NCBI GenBank assembly: GCA_910574715.1
Contig: CAJTCH010000029.1
Coordinates: 1-62,645, forward strand
Direction of reading: 5' to 3'
Length of the DNA stretch: 62,645 nt
Origin: Lachnospiraceae bacterium
Lineage (GTDB): Bacteria > Bacillota > Clostridia > Lachnospirales > Lachnospiraceae
Each line of letters opens with the position of its first letter. The stretch's first letter is position 1. The position numbers and the translations under genes are program-made. The notes under the pieces were generated by a model. That model had not been told where the DNA came from and made no database searches. It worked only from the letters and a program-made list of their open reading frames with translations. Positions 36,042 to 44,462 of this stretch are shown one piece after another.

Positions 36042-36725
36042 ATGATCAGAAAAATTATTAAAATTGATAAAGAGAAATGTAGCGGATGCGGTGCCTGTGC
36101 GGCAGCCTGCCATGAAGGTGCGATTGAAATGATAGATGGGAAGGCAGAGCTTACTCGTGAGGATTACTGTGACGGTTTGGGGGATTGTCTGCCAACATGC
36201 CCGGCTGATGCGATTTCATTTGAGGAACGGGAGGCGCCTGCCTATGATGAGGCGGCCGTATTCGCTGCAAAAAAGGCTGGCTGTCCCGGATCAAACGCAA
36301 GGACGATTACAAGAAATGCAGCGGATTCGGATGTTTCTGTTACCGCTGTCCCTGTCAGCAGCCAGCTAAAGCAATGGCCTGTACAGATAAAACTCGCACC
36401 TGTAAAGGCGCCTTATTTTGAGAATGCCAATCTGCTAATTGCCGCGGACTGTACGGCATATGCCTATGGGAATTTCCATAGCGAGTTTATCAGGAACCAT
36501 ATTACGCTGATTGGGTGCCCCAAGCTTGATGAAGGGGATTACACGGACAAACTGACGGATATGATTGCAGGAAATGATATCAAGAGTGTGACGGTTGTAA
36601 GGATGGAGGTTCCATGCTGCGGCGGAATTGAATATGCGGTAAAAGAGGCTCTTAAAAGGAGTGGCAGATTTATACCATGGAGAGTTGTAACCATTTCTAC
36701 GGATGGGAAAATTCTGGATAATTAA
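36042..36725 (+). CDS. 4Fe-4S ferredoxin-type protein
   Basis: 227 aa from ATG 36042 with AAGGAGGAG upstream. Two cluster motifs: CSGCGACAAAC...and YCDGLGDCLPTCP near the N terminus, then about 150 aa including CCGGIEYAVKEAL. In many clostridia it lies next to a Crp/Fnr regulator and a hybrid cluster protein (Hcp); here hcp is absent and the gene is followed by mobile-element debris. Role: probable electron carrier in nitric-oxide or hydroxylamine stress, by context. Confidence 0.88.
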   Translation: MIRKIIKIDKEKCSGCGACAAACHEGAIEMIDGKAELTREDYCDGLGDCLPTCPADAISFEEREAPAYDEAAVFAAKKAGCPGSNARTITRNAADSDVSVTAVPVSSQLKQWPVQIKLAPVKAPYFENANLLIAADCTAYAYGNFHSEFIRNHITLIGCPKLDEGDYTDKLTDMIAGNDIKSVTVVRMEVPCCGGIEYAVKEALKRSGRFIPWRVVTISTDGKILDN

Positions 36726-36768
36726 TTGTTTTTCATGAAAGAAATATCTATAAAGTATCTTACCGGAA

Positions 36769-36807
36769 TTGGTCTGACGAACCTAATCGTTCGCAGACCA
36801 ATTCCTG
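36769..36807 (+). terminator. Long hairpin after the ferredoxin gene
   Basis: GGAATTGGTCTG pairs perfectly with CAGACCAATTCC, with an inner GAAC/GTTC pairing. There is no clear T-run, so termination is likely but not certain. The stretch 36808-36928 holds no recognisable gene. Confidence 0.5.
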
Positions 36808-36928
36808 ACTGGAAAAATCTTAATGAGTGTTAAGATAGTGTATTGAGATAAAGCTGTAAATTCTCCGCTAATTTTTCCATCCCTTTTTTCATATCTGCCC
36901 CAGTCAAATAATGGTGTTGCGTTATCTT

Positions 36929-37203
36929 TATTTCTGGAATCTGTGTGGGAGATATGAGTATATGCGTTCCAGGGATTGCTATATCCCATGTCTTGTATTA
37001 CCAACCGAAAAGAAAATAGACCTATTGGCTTATTGGGACAGCGACACAAACACTATATTCGGGAACATAAGAGAGCATTTTACGCTACACTACCTATGAG
37101 TGGTAAATTGAACAGTTATCTTGCTGGCATCAACAAACAAGCACAAGAAATATTTTCTCGGCTTGTAGAACAGATGGCTGAACGTGAAGGCGTAATTGAT
37201 TAG
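36929..37203 (+). pseudogene. tnpV remnant, frameshifted
   Basis: The frame CYIPCLVLPTEKKI is the start of a TnpV-like protein, but the rest (RPIGLLGQRHKHYIREHKRA, SGKLNSYLAGINKQAQEIF, LVEQMAEREGVID) is in another frame; the shift lies near 37005-37020 in an A-rich run. TnpV is a small protein carried by clostridial mobilisable transposons. A mark of past element insertion. Confidence 0.75.
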
Positions 37204-37252
37204 TTGCATATTTGGGGTGGCTGAAAAGTGGTTGAAAAGTCAAAATAAATCA

Positions 37253-37281
37253 TTGTGATATAGTTGGGTATGTGCTATAAT
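37253..37281 (+). promoter_or_regulatory. Sigma-A-like promoter
   Basis: TTGTGA, 17-bp spacer, TATAAT with an extended TGTGC just before the -10. It would drive the gene at 37400 with a leader of about 110 nt. Confidence 0.6.
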
Positions 37282-37399
37282 ATCCAGTATTATTGACAGT
37301 GACAAATCAAAATTTTCGACACCTCAAGATTATGAATTAAAAGCAAAGAAGTTTAAGTTGACCACATTAGACATAGTGGTAGCTAAGAAAGGAGTTGTA

Positions 37400-37813
37400 A
37401 TGAAAATAAATAATAGTAAAAATCGTTTATCTCATATTATAGCTTTTTTCGTTATGCTGCTTTTTACTATGTGCTTGACTATGAATGTGCTTCTGGGCGG
37501 TAATTATAATCTTTATGAATCATTAGATAATACAACCGTAATTGAAACGTGGACAATTTCGGAAAGTGTTGCTGCCAATCAAGATAGTGATAATACGACA
37601 TATTTTAAGCCTTTATTTTTGAATAATAAAGATTCCCATACTGAAATTATAACGAAGAGTATATGCCCAATATTCATTATTGCTGCTATACCAAAAGGAT
37701 TCAGCTTGTTTCCTTTTTTACTCATAGTTTTTCTTTTTATCTTTTTAACCTTATTTATATTATTGCCCAATAGTTGGACATTAATTAATCAGAAGATACG
37801 TCTGGACATTTGA
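37400..37813 (+). CDS. Small membrane protein, unknown
   Basis: 137 aa from ATG 37400, which has AAAGGAG five bases upstream. Transmembrane segments at about 13-33 and 95-125 flank a polar Asn/Thr-rich part (about 35-90). No family recognised. It lies in an AT-rich zone with transposon remnants, so it was probably brought in by a mobile element. A good promoter stands upstream. Confidence 0.6.
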   Translation: MKINNSKNRLSHIIAFFVMLLFTMCLTMNVLLGGNYNLYESLDNTTVIETWTISESVAANQDSDNTTYFKPLFLNNKDSHTEIITKSICPIFIIAAIPKGFSLFPFLLIVFLFIFLTLFILLPNSWTLINQKIRLDI

Positions 37814-37968
37814 ATCAACTCCTTTTCAAAATCATTGCAAGTATGATAGTGATTATGAGCCATTTTTAGAATTAAATAATGGCTTCCTTTTTGTATGTAA
37901 ATAAGCGGCGTTTATAAACCGCATACTTATTATGAGAGTGAAACAAAGATTGATTAGGAGAAATATGA

Positions 37969-38160
37969 ATGAAAAAAAAGTTATATAAATTATTTCTTGC
38001 GCTAATAGTAAGTCTGTCTTTGGGTTCAAATCCCATAGCACAAAATGAGATACGCAAAATGCTTGAAGCTCTTTCAGGAGCTGCTGAGACGCAGGTTCAA
38101 GAACTTGAAGAAGAGCCCGAAAAAATCGAGAAAGAAAAAGAGTTTCTAAATTATTTTTAA
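37969..38160 (+). CDS. 63-aa secreted or membrane-anchored peptide, unknown
   Basis: MKKKLYKLFLALIVSLSLGS is a clear signal-like segment; the rest (IRKMLEALSGAAETQVQELE, then EEPEKIEKEKEF) is an acidic helix. AGGAG stands ten bases before the ATG. Could be a real short exported peptide or the front of a broken gene; nothing in the neighbours decides. Confidence 0.45.
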   Translation: MKKKLYKLFLALIVSLSLGSNPIAQNEIRKMLEALSGAAETQVQELEEEPEKIEKEKEFLNYF

Positions 38161-38213
38161 AATATTCTATGATATATATTATTCAGTTTCAATTTGACTA
38201 ATTCAACAATCAA

Positions 38214-38590
38214 ATATTAACAAACAAAGTAGCGCAGGAACTTAGAAAAAGCATTGCAGGACTGGAACTGGCAAAACAGCGTGTAGCCAACGAAAAGAAA
38301 AAGCAGAACGAAAAGAAACGCAAAGCCGAGAACCACCACAAGTACATCATGGGCGATATCATTGTGAAGTATTTCCCTATCTCTAAAATCAAAGCGGAAA
38401 GCCGAGATACAGTCTTTGCAGTCTGAATATGATAGTATCGGCAAGGAGCAGACCAAGACCGTAATAGAATTAGCGTATGACGAGGTAATCAGCTACAACA
38501 AAAAGAACCTTGAGAGGGAGCTTCAGAACGAGAGCCGACAGCATAACAGGCAACGAAACAAAACGAAACGGAGGGAGGAAGAAATTTAAT
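38214..38590 (+). pseudogene. Decayed mobilisation-gene fragments
   Basis: Lys/Glu-rich frames without starts read QELRKSIAGLELAKQRVANE then KRKAENHHKYIMGDIIVKYF (to a TGA at about 38426), followed in another frame by SEYDSIGKEQTKTVIELAYD and RREEEI. The style is that of relaxosome or MobA-type accessory proteins. No complete gene is present; the assignment is tentative. Confidence 0.4.
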
Positions 38591-38696
38591 GCGAATTTTA
38601 TTGTAAAGACAGGCTTTTCTTTGTATAATTGAAGTATGGCAGGAACAGGATATATCGTATCTTGTGTCACAGATTTTTAGAAATCGAGGTGGTAAG

Positions 38697-39560
38697 GTGT
38701 CAGACGATACAAAACAGACGCAGGAAGTTAAGGCAAAGCGTACCGCAAAAAACAGTGTGTTTTTAGACCTTTTTCAAGATAAAAAGAATTTGCTGAAACT
38801 GTATAAAACATTACACCCAGAGGATACAGATGCAACAGAGGACACATTGGATATTGTAACGATAGACAATGTTCTGACAGATAATCTCTATAATGATTTG
38901 GGTATAATGGTAGGTAACAACAGATTGCTTTTGCTTTTAGAGGCACAAGCCAGTTGGACGGTAAATATTTTAATCAGAATACTTCTGTATTTAGCACAGA
39001 GTTACCATGAATATTTTGAGCGAACCAGTCAGAGCCTATATAAGAGCAAGAAAGTAAAAATGCCAAAGCCCGAATTATATGTGATATACACAGGCAACAA
39101 GGGCAGAAAACCCGACACAATATCGTTGTCCAAAGAATTTTTTAACGGTGCGGATATTGATATTGAGATAAAAGCCAAAGTCATATATGAGAGCGATAAG
39201 GACAATATAATCAACGAGTACATTGTTTTTTGTAAAGTTTTTAACGAACAAATAAAAGAGCATGGAATGACAAAGCAGGCAGTTACAGAAACAATCCGTA
39301 TTTGCAAGGACAGGAACATCTTAAAACAGTATCTAAGCAGCAAAGAATTGGAGGTAGTGACGATTATGATGAGTTTATTTGATGATGAGCAGATTATGAG
39401 GACTTATGCAAAAGATATGGAAAGAGAAACAACAAAAAGAAACGTGTTAACAATGATAGAAAGAGGACGTATTAAAGTGGAAGAAGTTTCTGCATTTTTC
39501 CCCGAATTGACATCAGATGATGTAGAAGAAATCGAAAGGGCGGTTATGCAACTGGCATAA
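38697..39560 (+). CDS. Rpn-family / PD-(D/E)XK nuclease (transposase-like), second copy
   Basis: 287 aa from GTG 38697 with GAGGTGG upstream; an earlier ATG at 38664 lacks a site. The core NNRLLLLLEAQASWTVNILIR and KPELYVIYTGNKGRKPDTIS fit the PD-(D/E)XK transposase-like family; the C terminus ends in EEVSAFFPELTSDDVEEIER. It belongs to the same broad group as the gene at 20579 but is not closely similar. Bounded by a terminator at 39591. Confidence 0.78.
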   Translation: MSDDTKQTQEVKAKRTAKNSVFLDLFQDKKNLLKLYKTLHPEDTDATEDTLDIVTIDNVLTDNLYNDLGIMVGNNRLLLLLEAQASWTVNILIRILLYLAQSYHEYFERTSQSLYKSKKVKMPKPELYVIYTGNKGRKPDTISLSKEFFNGADIDIEIKAKVIYESDKDNIINEYIVFCKVFNEQIKEHGMTKQAVTETIRICKDRNILKQYLSSKELEVVTIMMSLFDDEQIMRTYAKDMERETTKRNVLTMIERGRIKVEEVSAFFPELTSDDVEEIERAVMQLA

Positions 39561-39590
39561 TCAACAACTTAATATCAATAAAACAGCGTA

Positions 39591-39632
39591 AAGGCGCATG
39601 GAACAGTAAATTGTAAACCATGCGCCTTTTTT
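39591..39632 (+). terminator. Terminator after the second Rpn-type gene
   Basis: AAGGCGCATGG and CCATGCGCCTT form an 11-bp stem followed by TTTT. Beyond it (39633-39859) only an unassignable scrap beginning ATGAGCGACAACATTC is seen. Confidence 0.85.
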
Positions 39633-39859
39633 GCGCCAAAAAGGAGGAGCATGAGCGACAACATTCAGACCAACACCGCAGGGCGATTAACGCTTGATGG
39701 AAATCACCTTGTCCAATCCTGTTCCGCCTCGTGAAATCGGTTTTTTATATCAGGATATACAGCCGTTCAATGACAATATTCTGAAATTTATCCATGCAAA
39801 ACCTGTCGCTAACGGTGTTTCTATATCTTGAAGGAAAAGGAAACATTTACATTTTTCTC

Positions 39860-39888
39860 TTGACTTTAAAATCCTACATATGTAATAT
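39860..39888 (+). promoter_or_regulatory. BlaI/CopY-type operator-promoter 1
   Basis: TTGACT, 17 bp, TAATAT. The dyad TACATATGTA (39875-39884) overlaps the -10, the position and TACA-NN-TGTA core of BlaI/MecI/CopY repressor sites. A second copy follows 59 bp later. Regulator identity is inferred. Confidence 0.7.
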
Positions 39889-39918
39889 TAATTTTGAGAC
39901 AATAGCTTAATAAATTTT

Positions 39919-39946
39919 TTGACTTTAAATCCTACATGCGTAGTAT
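39919..39946 (+). promoter_or_regulatory. BlaI/CopY-type operator-promoter 2
   Basis: TTGACT, 16 bp, TAGTAT with TACATGCGTA (39933-39942) over the -10. It shares TTGACTTTAAA and ATCCTACAT with the first copy, so it may be a tandem duplication. It lies 55 bp before the gene at 40001. Confidence 0.65.
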
Positions 39947-40000
39947 TTCTTTTGAAGCCTATAGATACGCGGGATTTAGAACAGATGAATGGAGGCAGAT

Positions 40001-41265
40001 ATGAGGTTTGAAGGAAAAGACAGGTACAAGCAGAAGATGGGAAGAAACTGGTTCGTTCTTCTTCTTATCGTGCTTTTGAGTATATCCGGATGTGCTGATA
40101 CATCCCAGACGGAATCTGGAGATGATGAACAGGGGAACGGGGCGGCAAAGTCCGGGAAGGAGGCCCAGGAGAAAGCAGACCCAGTGATCGAGATTGGATA
40201 TGAGCTTTTTAGAGATGCTGAGGAAGCAGGACGTATGGAGGATTTGGAAATGTTCCGCAGTATTGTAAACCAATTTGGTAATCATGGTTATGCGGCCGTT
40301 GACGGAAGGAACCAGATTGACATGGCAGAACCGGAGCAGGTCATCAGCTTCTGCGGGAAAGTAGACGCGAAAGAGGAAGGAGAGCTGACCATTCTTAAAA
40401 TCAATGACCTGGAGGGAGTCTTGGACGGGATTGTGAAATATGACCTGAAGACAAAAGACGGAGAGGTAGAAGCAACCACCAGTTATTACAAGTATAAGGA
40501 TCAGGACATGGAAAAGGTGTCTACAGCCGGTTTTCATGCGGACCGGTGGAATACACGGAGGACGGATATCTGATGTTTTCCGGCAGTTATTTTTCCGAAC
40601 AGTTATATGTGCTCACTATGAGTGAAGCCAGCGAGTATGCTGCGCTTAGGGTGCTGCCTTTAGACGAAACATGCAGGGAGCTGAACCGGCAGTATATCCT
40701 TCCTGCCGGTTATGAGAGGAATAACCTGTTTCTGGTGGATTGGAATGAGAATGATTTTGGGACGTTGGATTTCTATGATCTGTATGACCTGTTTTACCCC
40801 AGGGTAAACGGCGGGCAGATCCCATATGGTATGGACGATAACTTAGGGGTCGGCGCGGTATACAGGATACCGGAGGATGAATTTGAGAACGTCATTCAAA
40901 GATATATCAACATAGACAGCGGTACATTGCAGTCAAAAACGGTTTTTTATCCGGAGGATGGGACGTATGAATATAAGCCGAGAGGCTTTTATGAAGTGGA
41001 ATATCCGGAGTATCCATATCCGGAAGTAGTTCAGTATACGGAAAACAGTGACGGAACCATAACGCTGACAGTAAATGTGGTATTTCCTTATGCAGGCATT
41101 TCCAAAGTATATGCCCACGAGGTGGTGGTCCGCCCTTTGGAAGGCGGAGGGGTGCAGTATGTATCTAACCGGGTTATACCGTCAGAGGAGAATCAGGAGG
41201 GAACCTGGCATAAGCCGCGTCTGACTCCGGAACAGTGGGAAGAGATGTATGGAGGCATGGAATGA
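40001..41265 (+). pseudogene. DUF6070-like lipoprotein gene, split by a frameshift
   Basis: The first frame (40001-40573) has GGAGG before its ATG, a signal peptide and lipobox ISGC, and runs to KVSTAGFHADRW before drifting to a stop. The second frame continues from about 40540 with PVEYTEDGYLMFSGSYFSEQ and ends EEMYGGME. Together they give the length and order of the paralogues downstream, including the C-terminal VVQYTENSDGTITLTVNVVF motif. A single-base shift near 40535-40545 is the simplest reading; it could also be a sequencing error. Confidence 0.7.
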
Positions 41266-42566
41266 TGGAAAATGTGAAATGGCTGATTCAAAAAAAGGGC
41301 GTTTTCATCATAGAATTGCTGGTTATTGTTATCGCCTGTGTCATAGTTTTAAAAGGACCAAAGCAGAATAATTCAGGAGAGGAAAACATAGAGGAAATCA
41401 GGGCGCAAAAGGCAGAAGTTCCTGTTAATCATATGGAAGGAATAGATGCTGACGAGATAGACGGGGACGAAATAGATATCGGCAATATCACTGCAAAATC
41501 TTCTGATTCCCAGGCGCCAGTTACCCAGGAGAGGAAAGTCTGCCTTTTTACAGAGGAAGAAAAGAAGAAGATTCAGGAGACGGCTTTGACGGCAGCAGAG
41601 CAGGTAAAAGGTATCTATCAGAATATAGAGGTCGCTGACGGCCCTGCTTTTTCATCGAATATTGCAGAGTTTACAGGCGAGCAGTGTAAGGAAGTGGTCT
41701 CACTTCTTGGACAGGCGGGGTTTGTAAGCATTACGGAGGACTGCAATATGGTAAATCCGGAAAGGCTCCACGCATTTTACGCCGATTATCTGAATCAAAA
41801 AGAGTCCATGTTCACAATCTTCCAGGTGAATCCGGACGGCCTGATCGGTGCATTTACTTTCCTGTACAGGATGGATGAACTGCAGACCTATTATGTAGGG
41901 ATAGGCTGGCAGCAGGGCGGCATACCTGAGATAAGGAATACTTTGGAAAACAGCATAGCAGAAATAAAATTAACGGAAAAAGGATATTTTATTTATTCAT
42001 ATGAAATCCTGATTCCACATTCATGCCTGCGCCAGTGCTTTAGAACAAGTCCCATATCAGATAAGTGCAGGGAATTAACCAAAAAGTATTTATCCGGCCT
42101 AAGCTATGTTAATTATAATATGCTTGTGACGAACTGGGACAGCAGCAATGTGGAGGATATTCTGATGCCTCGTATGTTTGAAGATATTTATCGTATTTAC
42201 ACAGGTGAGATTTTCAGAACGAAGGACAGGACTGTCCCTGCAGAAGTGTATGAACAGGTCATGACCGCATGTTTTCCGGTATCTGTAGAACAGGTACGAA
42301 AGGTATGCGGCTATGATGCAGGCAGTGGCAGTTACCCCTATGAAATGATATATGCAAGTCCATACCCGCCTTTTGGAGAAGTGGTTGATTATACGGAAAA
42401 CGGGGATGGAACGATAACGCTGTTTGTCGATGGTGTATGGCCGGATTATAATTCGGATTATGCGTTTACTAATATGATTGTTGTACAGCCGTTTGAAGAC
42501 GGGACTTTTCGATATCTTTCTAACGTGATAGAGCAGAAGGAGCTGGAAATTCCGGTAATAGAGTGA
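41262..42566 (+). CDS. DUF6070-like membrane-anchored protein
   Basis: 434 aa from ATG 41262 (GGAGG upstream; ATGA overlap with the previous gene). N-terminal transmembrane anchor (about 12-28), an acidic linker, an N-terminal alpha/beta region, and a conserved C-terminal part: VVDYTENGDGTITLFVDGVW, PDYNSDYAFTNMIVVQPFED, YLSNVIEQKELEIPVI. Family resemblance to what I recall as DUF6070 is unverified. No known activity. Second gene of a three-gene operon of paralogues. Confidence 0.8.
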   Translation: MMENVKWLIQKKGVFIIELLVIVIACVIVLKGPKQNNSGEENIEEIRAQKAEVPVNHMEGIDADEIDGDEIDIGNITAKSSDSQAPVTQERKVCLFTEEEKKKIQETALTAAEQVKGIYQNIEVADGPAFSSNIAEFTGEQCKEVVSLLGQAGFVSITEDCNMVNPERLHAFYADYLNQKESMFTIFQVNPDGLIGAFTFLYRMDELQTYYVGIGWQQGGIPEIRNTLENSIAEIKLTEKGYFIYSYEILIPHSCLRQCFRTSPISDKCRELTKKYLSGLSYVNYNMLVTNWDSSNVEDILMPRMFEDIYRIYTGEIFRTKDRTVPAEVYEQVMTACFPVSVEQVRKVCGYDAGSGSYPYEMIYASPYPPFGEVVDYTENGDGTITLFVDGVWPDYNSDYAFTNMIVVQPFEDGTFRYLSNVIEQKELEIPVIE

Positions 42567-42578
42567 AAGGAAGATAAT

Positions 42579-43709
42579 ATGCCGTTGCAGAAGAAATGTA
42601 TTTTGGTTATGGTGTTTGTGCTTGCTGCTATTTTGTGTGCTTGCGCAGAGATTCCGGACAGGAAGGAATCTTCTTTAGAAAAAGAAACACAGAAAAGGAA
42701 AGAAGATGCAAAACAATGGGAAAAAGGCTACAATCTTCCGGTCGATGATAAGGAAAGGGAAGAGGCAGAGGAGGATTGTATCAGGATGGCGGAGGCGGTT
42801 TCTGATGTGTACACTTTATCAGACGGATTCTCTGATGAGACCATTCAGATGATGCAGGAGAAAGCCGGGGAAACAGGGGAAGCGGTCCATTCAACTCTGT
42901 TGTATTCCAATATGGAAAATTATGAGAAAATGGATGGCTTCCTGGAAGAATGCATAAAAGGAAACAGTGGATTTGCGGTAGTTTATGAGATACAGTCTGA
43001 TGGAGGGATAGGAAGAAGAAAATATACGTTTGACGGGAATGATATGTATGTCCTAAGTGCAAGGGCAGCGTGGCGGGAAGACAACCATCCAAGGGTGGAG
43101 TATATTTCTTATACCAGGATAAAGGACTGGAGTTACACAGACAAGGGCTGGTTCTGCTATGAAATGTGCGTTCCCGAACCGCCGGAAGTAACGGAGATCG
43201 TGGATGGAAGCTGTCTGCTCCGGATAAAACCAATGACTGAGGAACAAAAAGAGCTGTCTGAAAAATGCGTCCGAGATATCGGGTATAAAGGGAATAATCT
43301 GCTGTGTTCTGATTGGGACGCAGAACATATGGAGAAATTGGATTATAATGGACTGTATGAATATCTGTATAATATGAAATACCAGGAGACCTTTTTGCCC
43401 GCAGATGATCAGGATGGGATCCCGCAGGATGAGTTTGAGAGTCTGCTCATGGAGTATCTGCCAGTGACAGCAGAACAGATACGGGAATATGCCGCATTTG
43501 ATAAAGAAAGCCGGAGATACATGTGGGAACGGCTGGGATGTGGAAATTATGATCCGAATTTCTTCGGGACATCGCTTCCGGAGGTGACGGATATCAAAGA
43601 AAATGAAGATGGAACGGTCTGGGCAATCGGATTCTTGGTGACGGGATCAGGGAAATCCCAGAATACTGGTATCGGGTTGGGGGCAGATAAAAGGTTTGGA
43701 TATTTATAG
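42579..43709 (+). CDS. DUF6070-like lipoprotein, divergent copy
   Basis: 376 aa. Signal peptide with lipobox ILCAC (Cys about residue 21). The middle follows the family pattern (RIKDWSYTDKGWFCYEMCVP, EEQKELSEKCVRDIGYKGNN, LLCSDWDAEHMEKLDYNGLY), but the C terminus (PEVTDIKENEDGTVWAIGFL) is shortened and lacks the FVDGVWPDY core. AAGGAAG precedes the ATG. Third gene of the operon. Confidence 0.78.
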   Translation: MPLQKKCILVMVFVLAAILCACAEIPDRKESSLEKETQKRKEDAKQWEKGYNLPVDDKEREEAEEDCIRMAEAVSDVYTLSDGFSDETIQMMQEKAGETGEAVHSTLLYSNMENYEKMDGFLEECIKGNSGFAVVYEIQSDGGIGRRKYTFDGNDMYVLSARAAWREDNHPRVEYISYTRIKDWSYTDKGWFCYEMCVPEPPEVTEIVDGSCLLRIKPMTEEQKELSEKCVRDIGYKGNNLLCSDWDAEHMEKLDYNGLYEYLYNMKYQETFLPADDQDGIPQDEFESLLMEYLPVTAEQIREYAAFDKESRRYMWERLGCGNYDPNFFGTSLPEVTDIKENEDGTVWAIGFLVTGSGKSQNTGIGLGADKRFGYL

Positions 43710-43713
43710 GATA

Positions 43714-43761
43714 TTGACTTTAGATATTTATTCTGCTATGATGAAAGCATGTACTTGCATG
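43714..43761 (+). promoter_or_regulatory. TetR-gene promoter and possible operator
   Basis: TTGACT (43714-43719), 17 bp, TATGAT (43737-43742). Just downstream is CATGTACTTGCATG (43748-43761). The element TGT(A/G)CTTGCAT recurs in reverse at 44429-44439 upstream of ilvB, so the TetR protein may bind both. Confidence 0.55.
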
Positions 43762-43806
43762 AAAGGATATTATTGATGATAAAACTGCAGAGAGGGGGAG
43801 GAGAAA

Positions 43807-44382
43807 ATGGATGAGACAAGCCAGAAGATCATCGATGCGGCGATGGCATTAGTCCGAGATAAGGGATATGTCGCAACAACCACAAAAGAAATTGCAAGGG
43901 TAGCCGGTGTAAATGAGTGTACCTTGTTCCGCAAATTTGAGAGCAAAAAGGATATTGTTTTACAAGGGACAAACCAAGCGGGCTGGCGGGCGGATGTGAC
44001 ACCGGAGATTTTTGAAAATGTTGAGTGGGATTTGCAGGCAGACCTGAAAATGTTCATGGGGGCATATATTGACAGGATGACGCCGGATTTCGTGAATCTG
44101 TCAATCGGTCTGAGGACGCCGCAGCTCTATGAGGAAACCAAAGAGCTTATCATGAAGGTTCCCCAGGCATTTTTGAGGACATTTACTGATTATCTGAATA
44201 AAATGTGCGCGATGGGCAAAATACCGGAGAAAGATTTTGAGGCTCTGGCATTGACCGTATTTTCGGCAACATTCGGCTATACATTTCTGAATGCATCGTT
44301 CGGAAAAGAGCTTACAGAGATTGAAAAAGACAGGTACATTAATGAAAGCGTGCAGATGTTTGTAAAAGGAATCGATCCGTAA
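43807..44382 (+). CDS. TetR-family transcriptional regulator
   Basis: 191 aa. N-terminal helix-turn-helix KIIDAAMALVRDKGYVATTT followed by IARVAGVNECTLFRKFESKK is the TetR signature; the remainder is a helical ligand-binding/dimer domain. GGGGGAGG precedes the ATG. It lies 80 bp upstream of the acetolactate synthase genes on the same strand and shares a repeated element with their leader, so it may regulate them. Its ligand is unknown. Confidence 0.92.
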   Translation: MDETSQKIIDAAMALVRDKGYVATTTKEIARVAGVNECTLFRKFESKKDIVLQGTNQAGWRADVTPEIFENVEWDLQADLKMFMGAYIDRMTPDFVNLSIGLRTPQLYEETKELIMKVPQAFLRTFTDYLNKMCAMGKIPEKDFEALALTVFSATFGYTFLNASFGKELTEIEKDRYINESVQMFVKGIDP

Positions 44383-44424
44383 GATTTGGCGCTGTCAGAG
44401 GGCAGTGCCAAAAAAAGAAATATA

Positions 44425-44444
44425 ATGCATGCAAGCACACGCAT
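44425..44444 (+). promoter_or_regulatory. Possible TetR site before ilvB
   Basis: ATGCATGCAAGCACACGCAT contains, in reverse, the TGTGCTTGCAT element also seen near the TetR gene promoter (43750-43760). Located 19 bp upstream of the ilvB ATG. Confidence 0.4.
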
Positions 44445-44462
44445 TGAAGAATGGAGGATGCT

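Noticed and set aside
39633..39859. A start-like ATGAGCGACAACATTC after the second Rpn-type gene
   Set aside because: The frame soon breaks and no family can be named; treated as debris.
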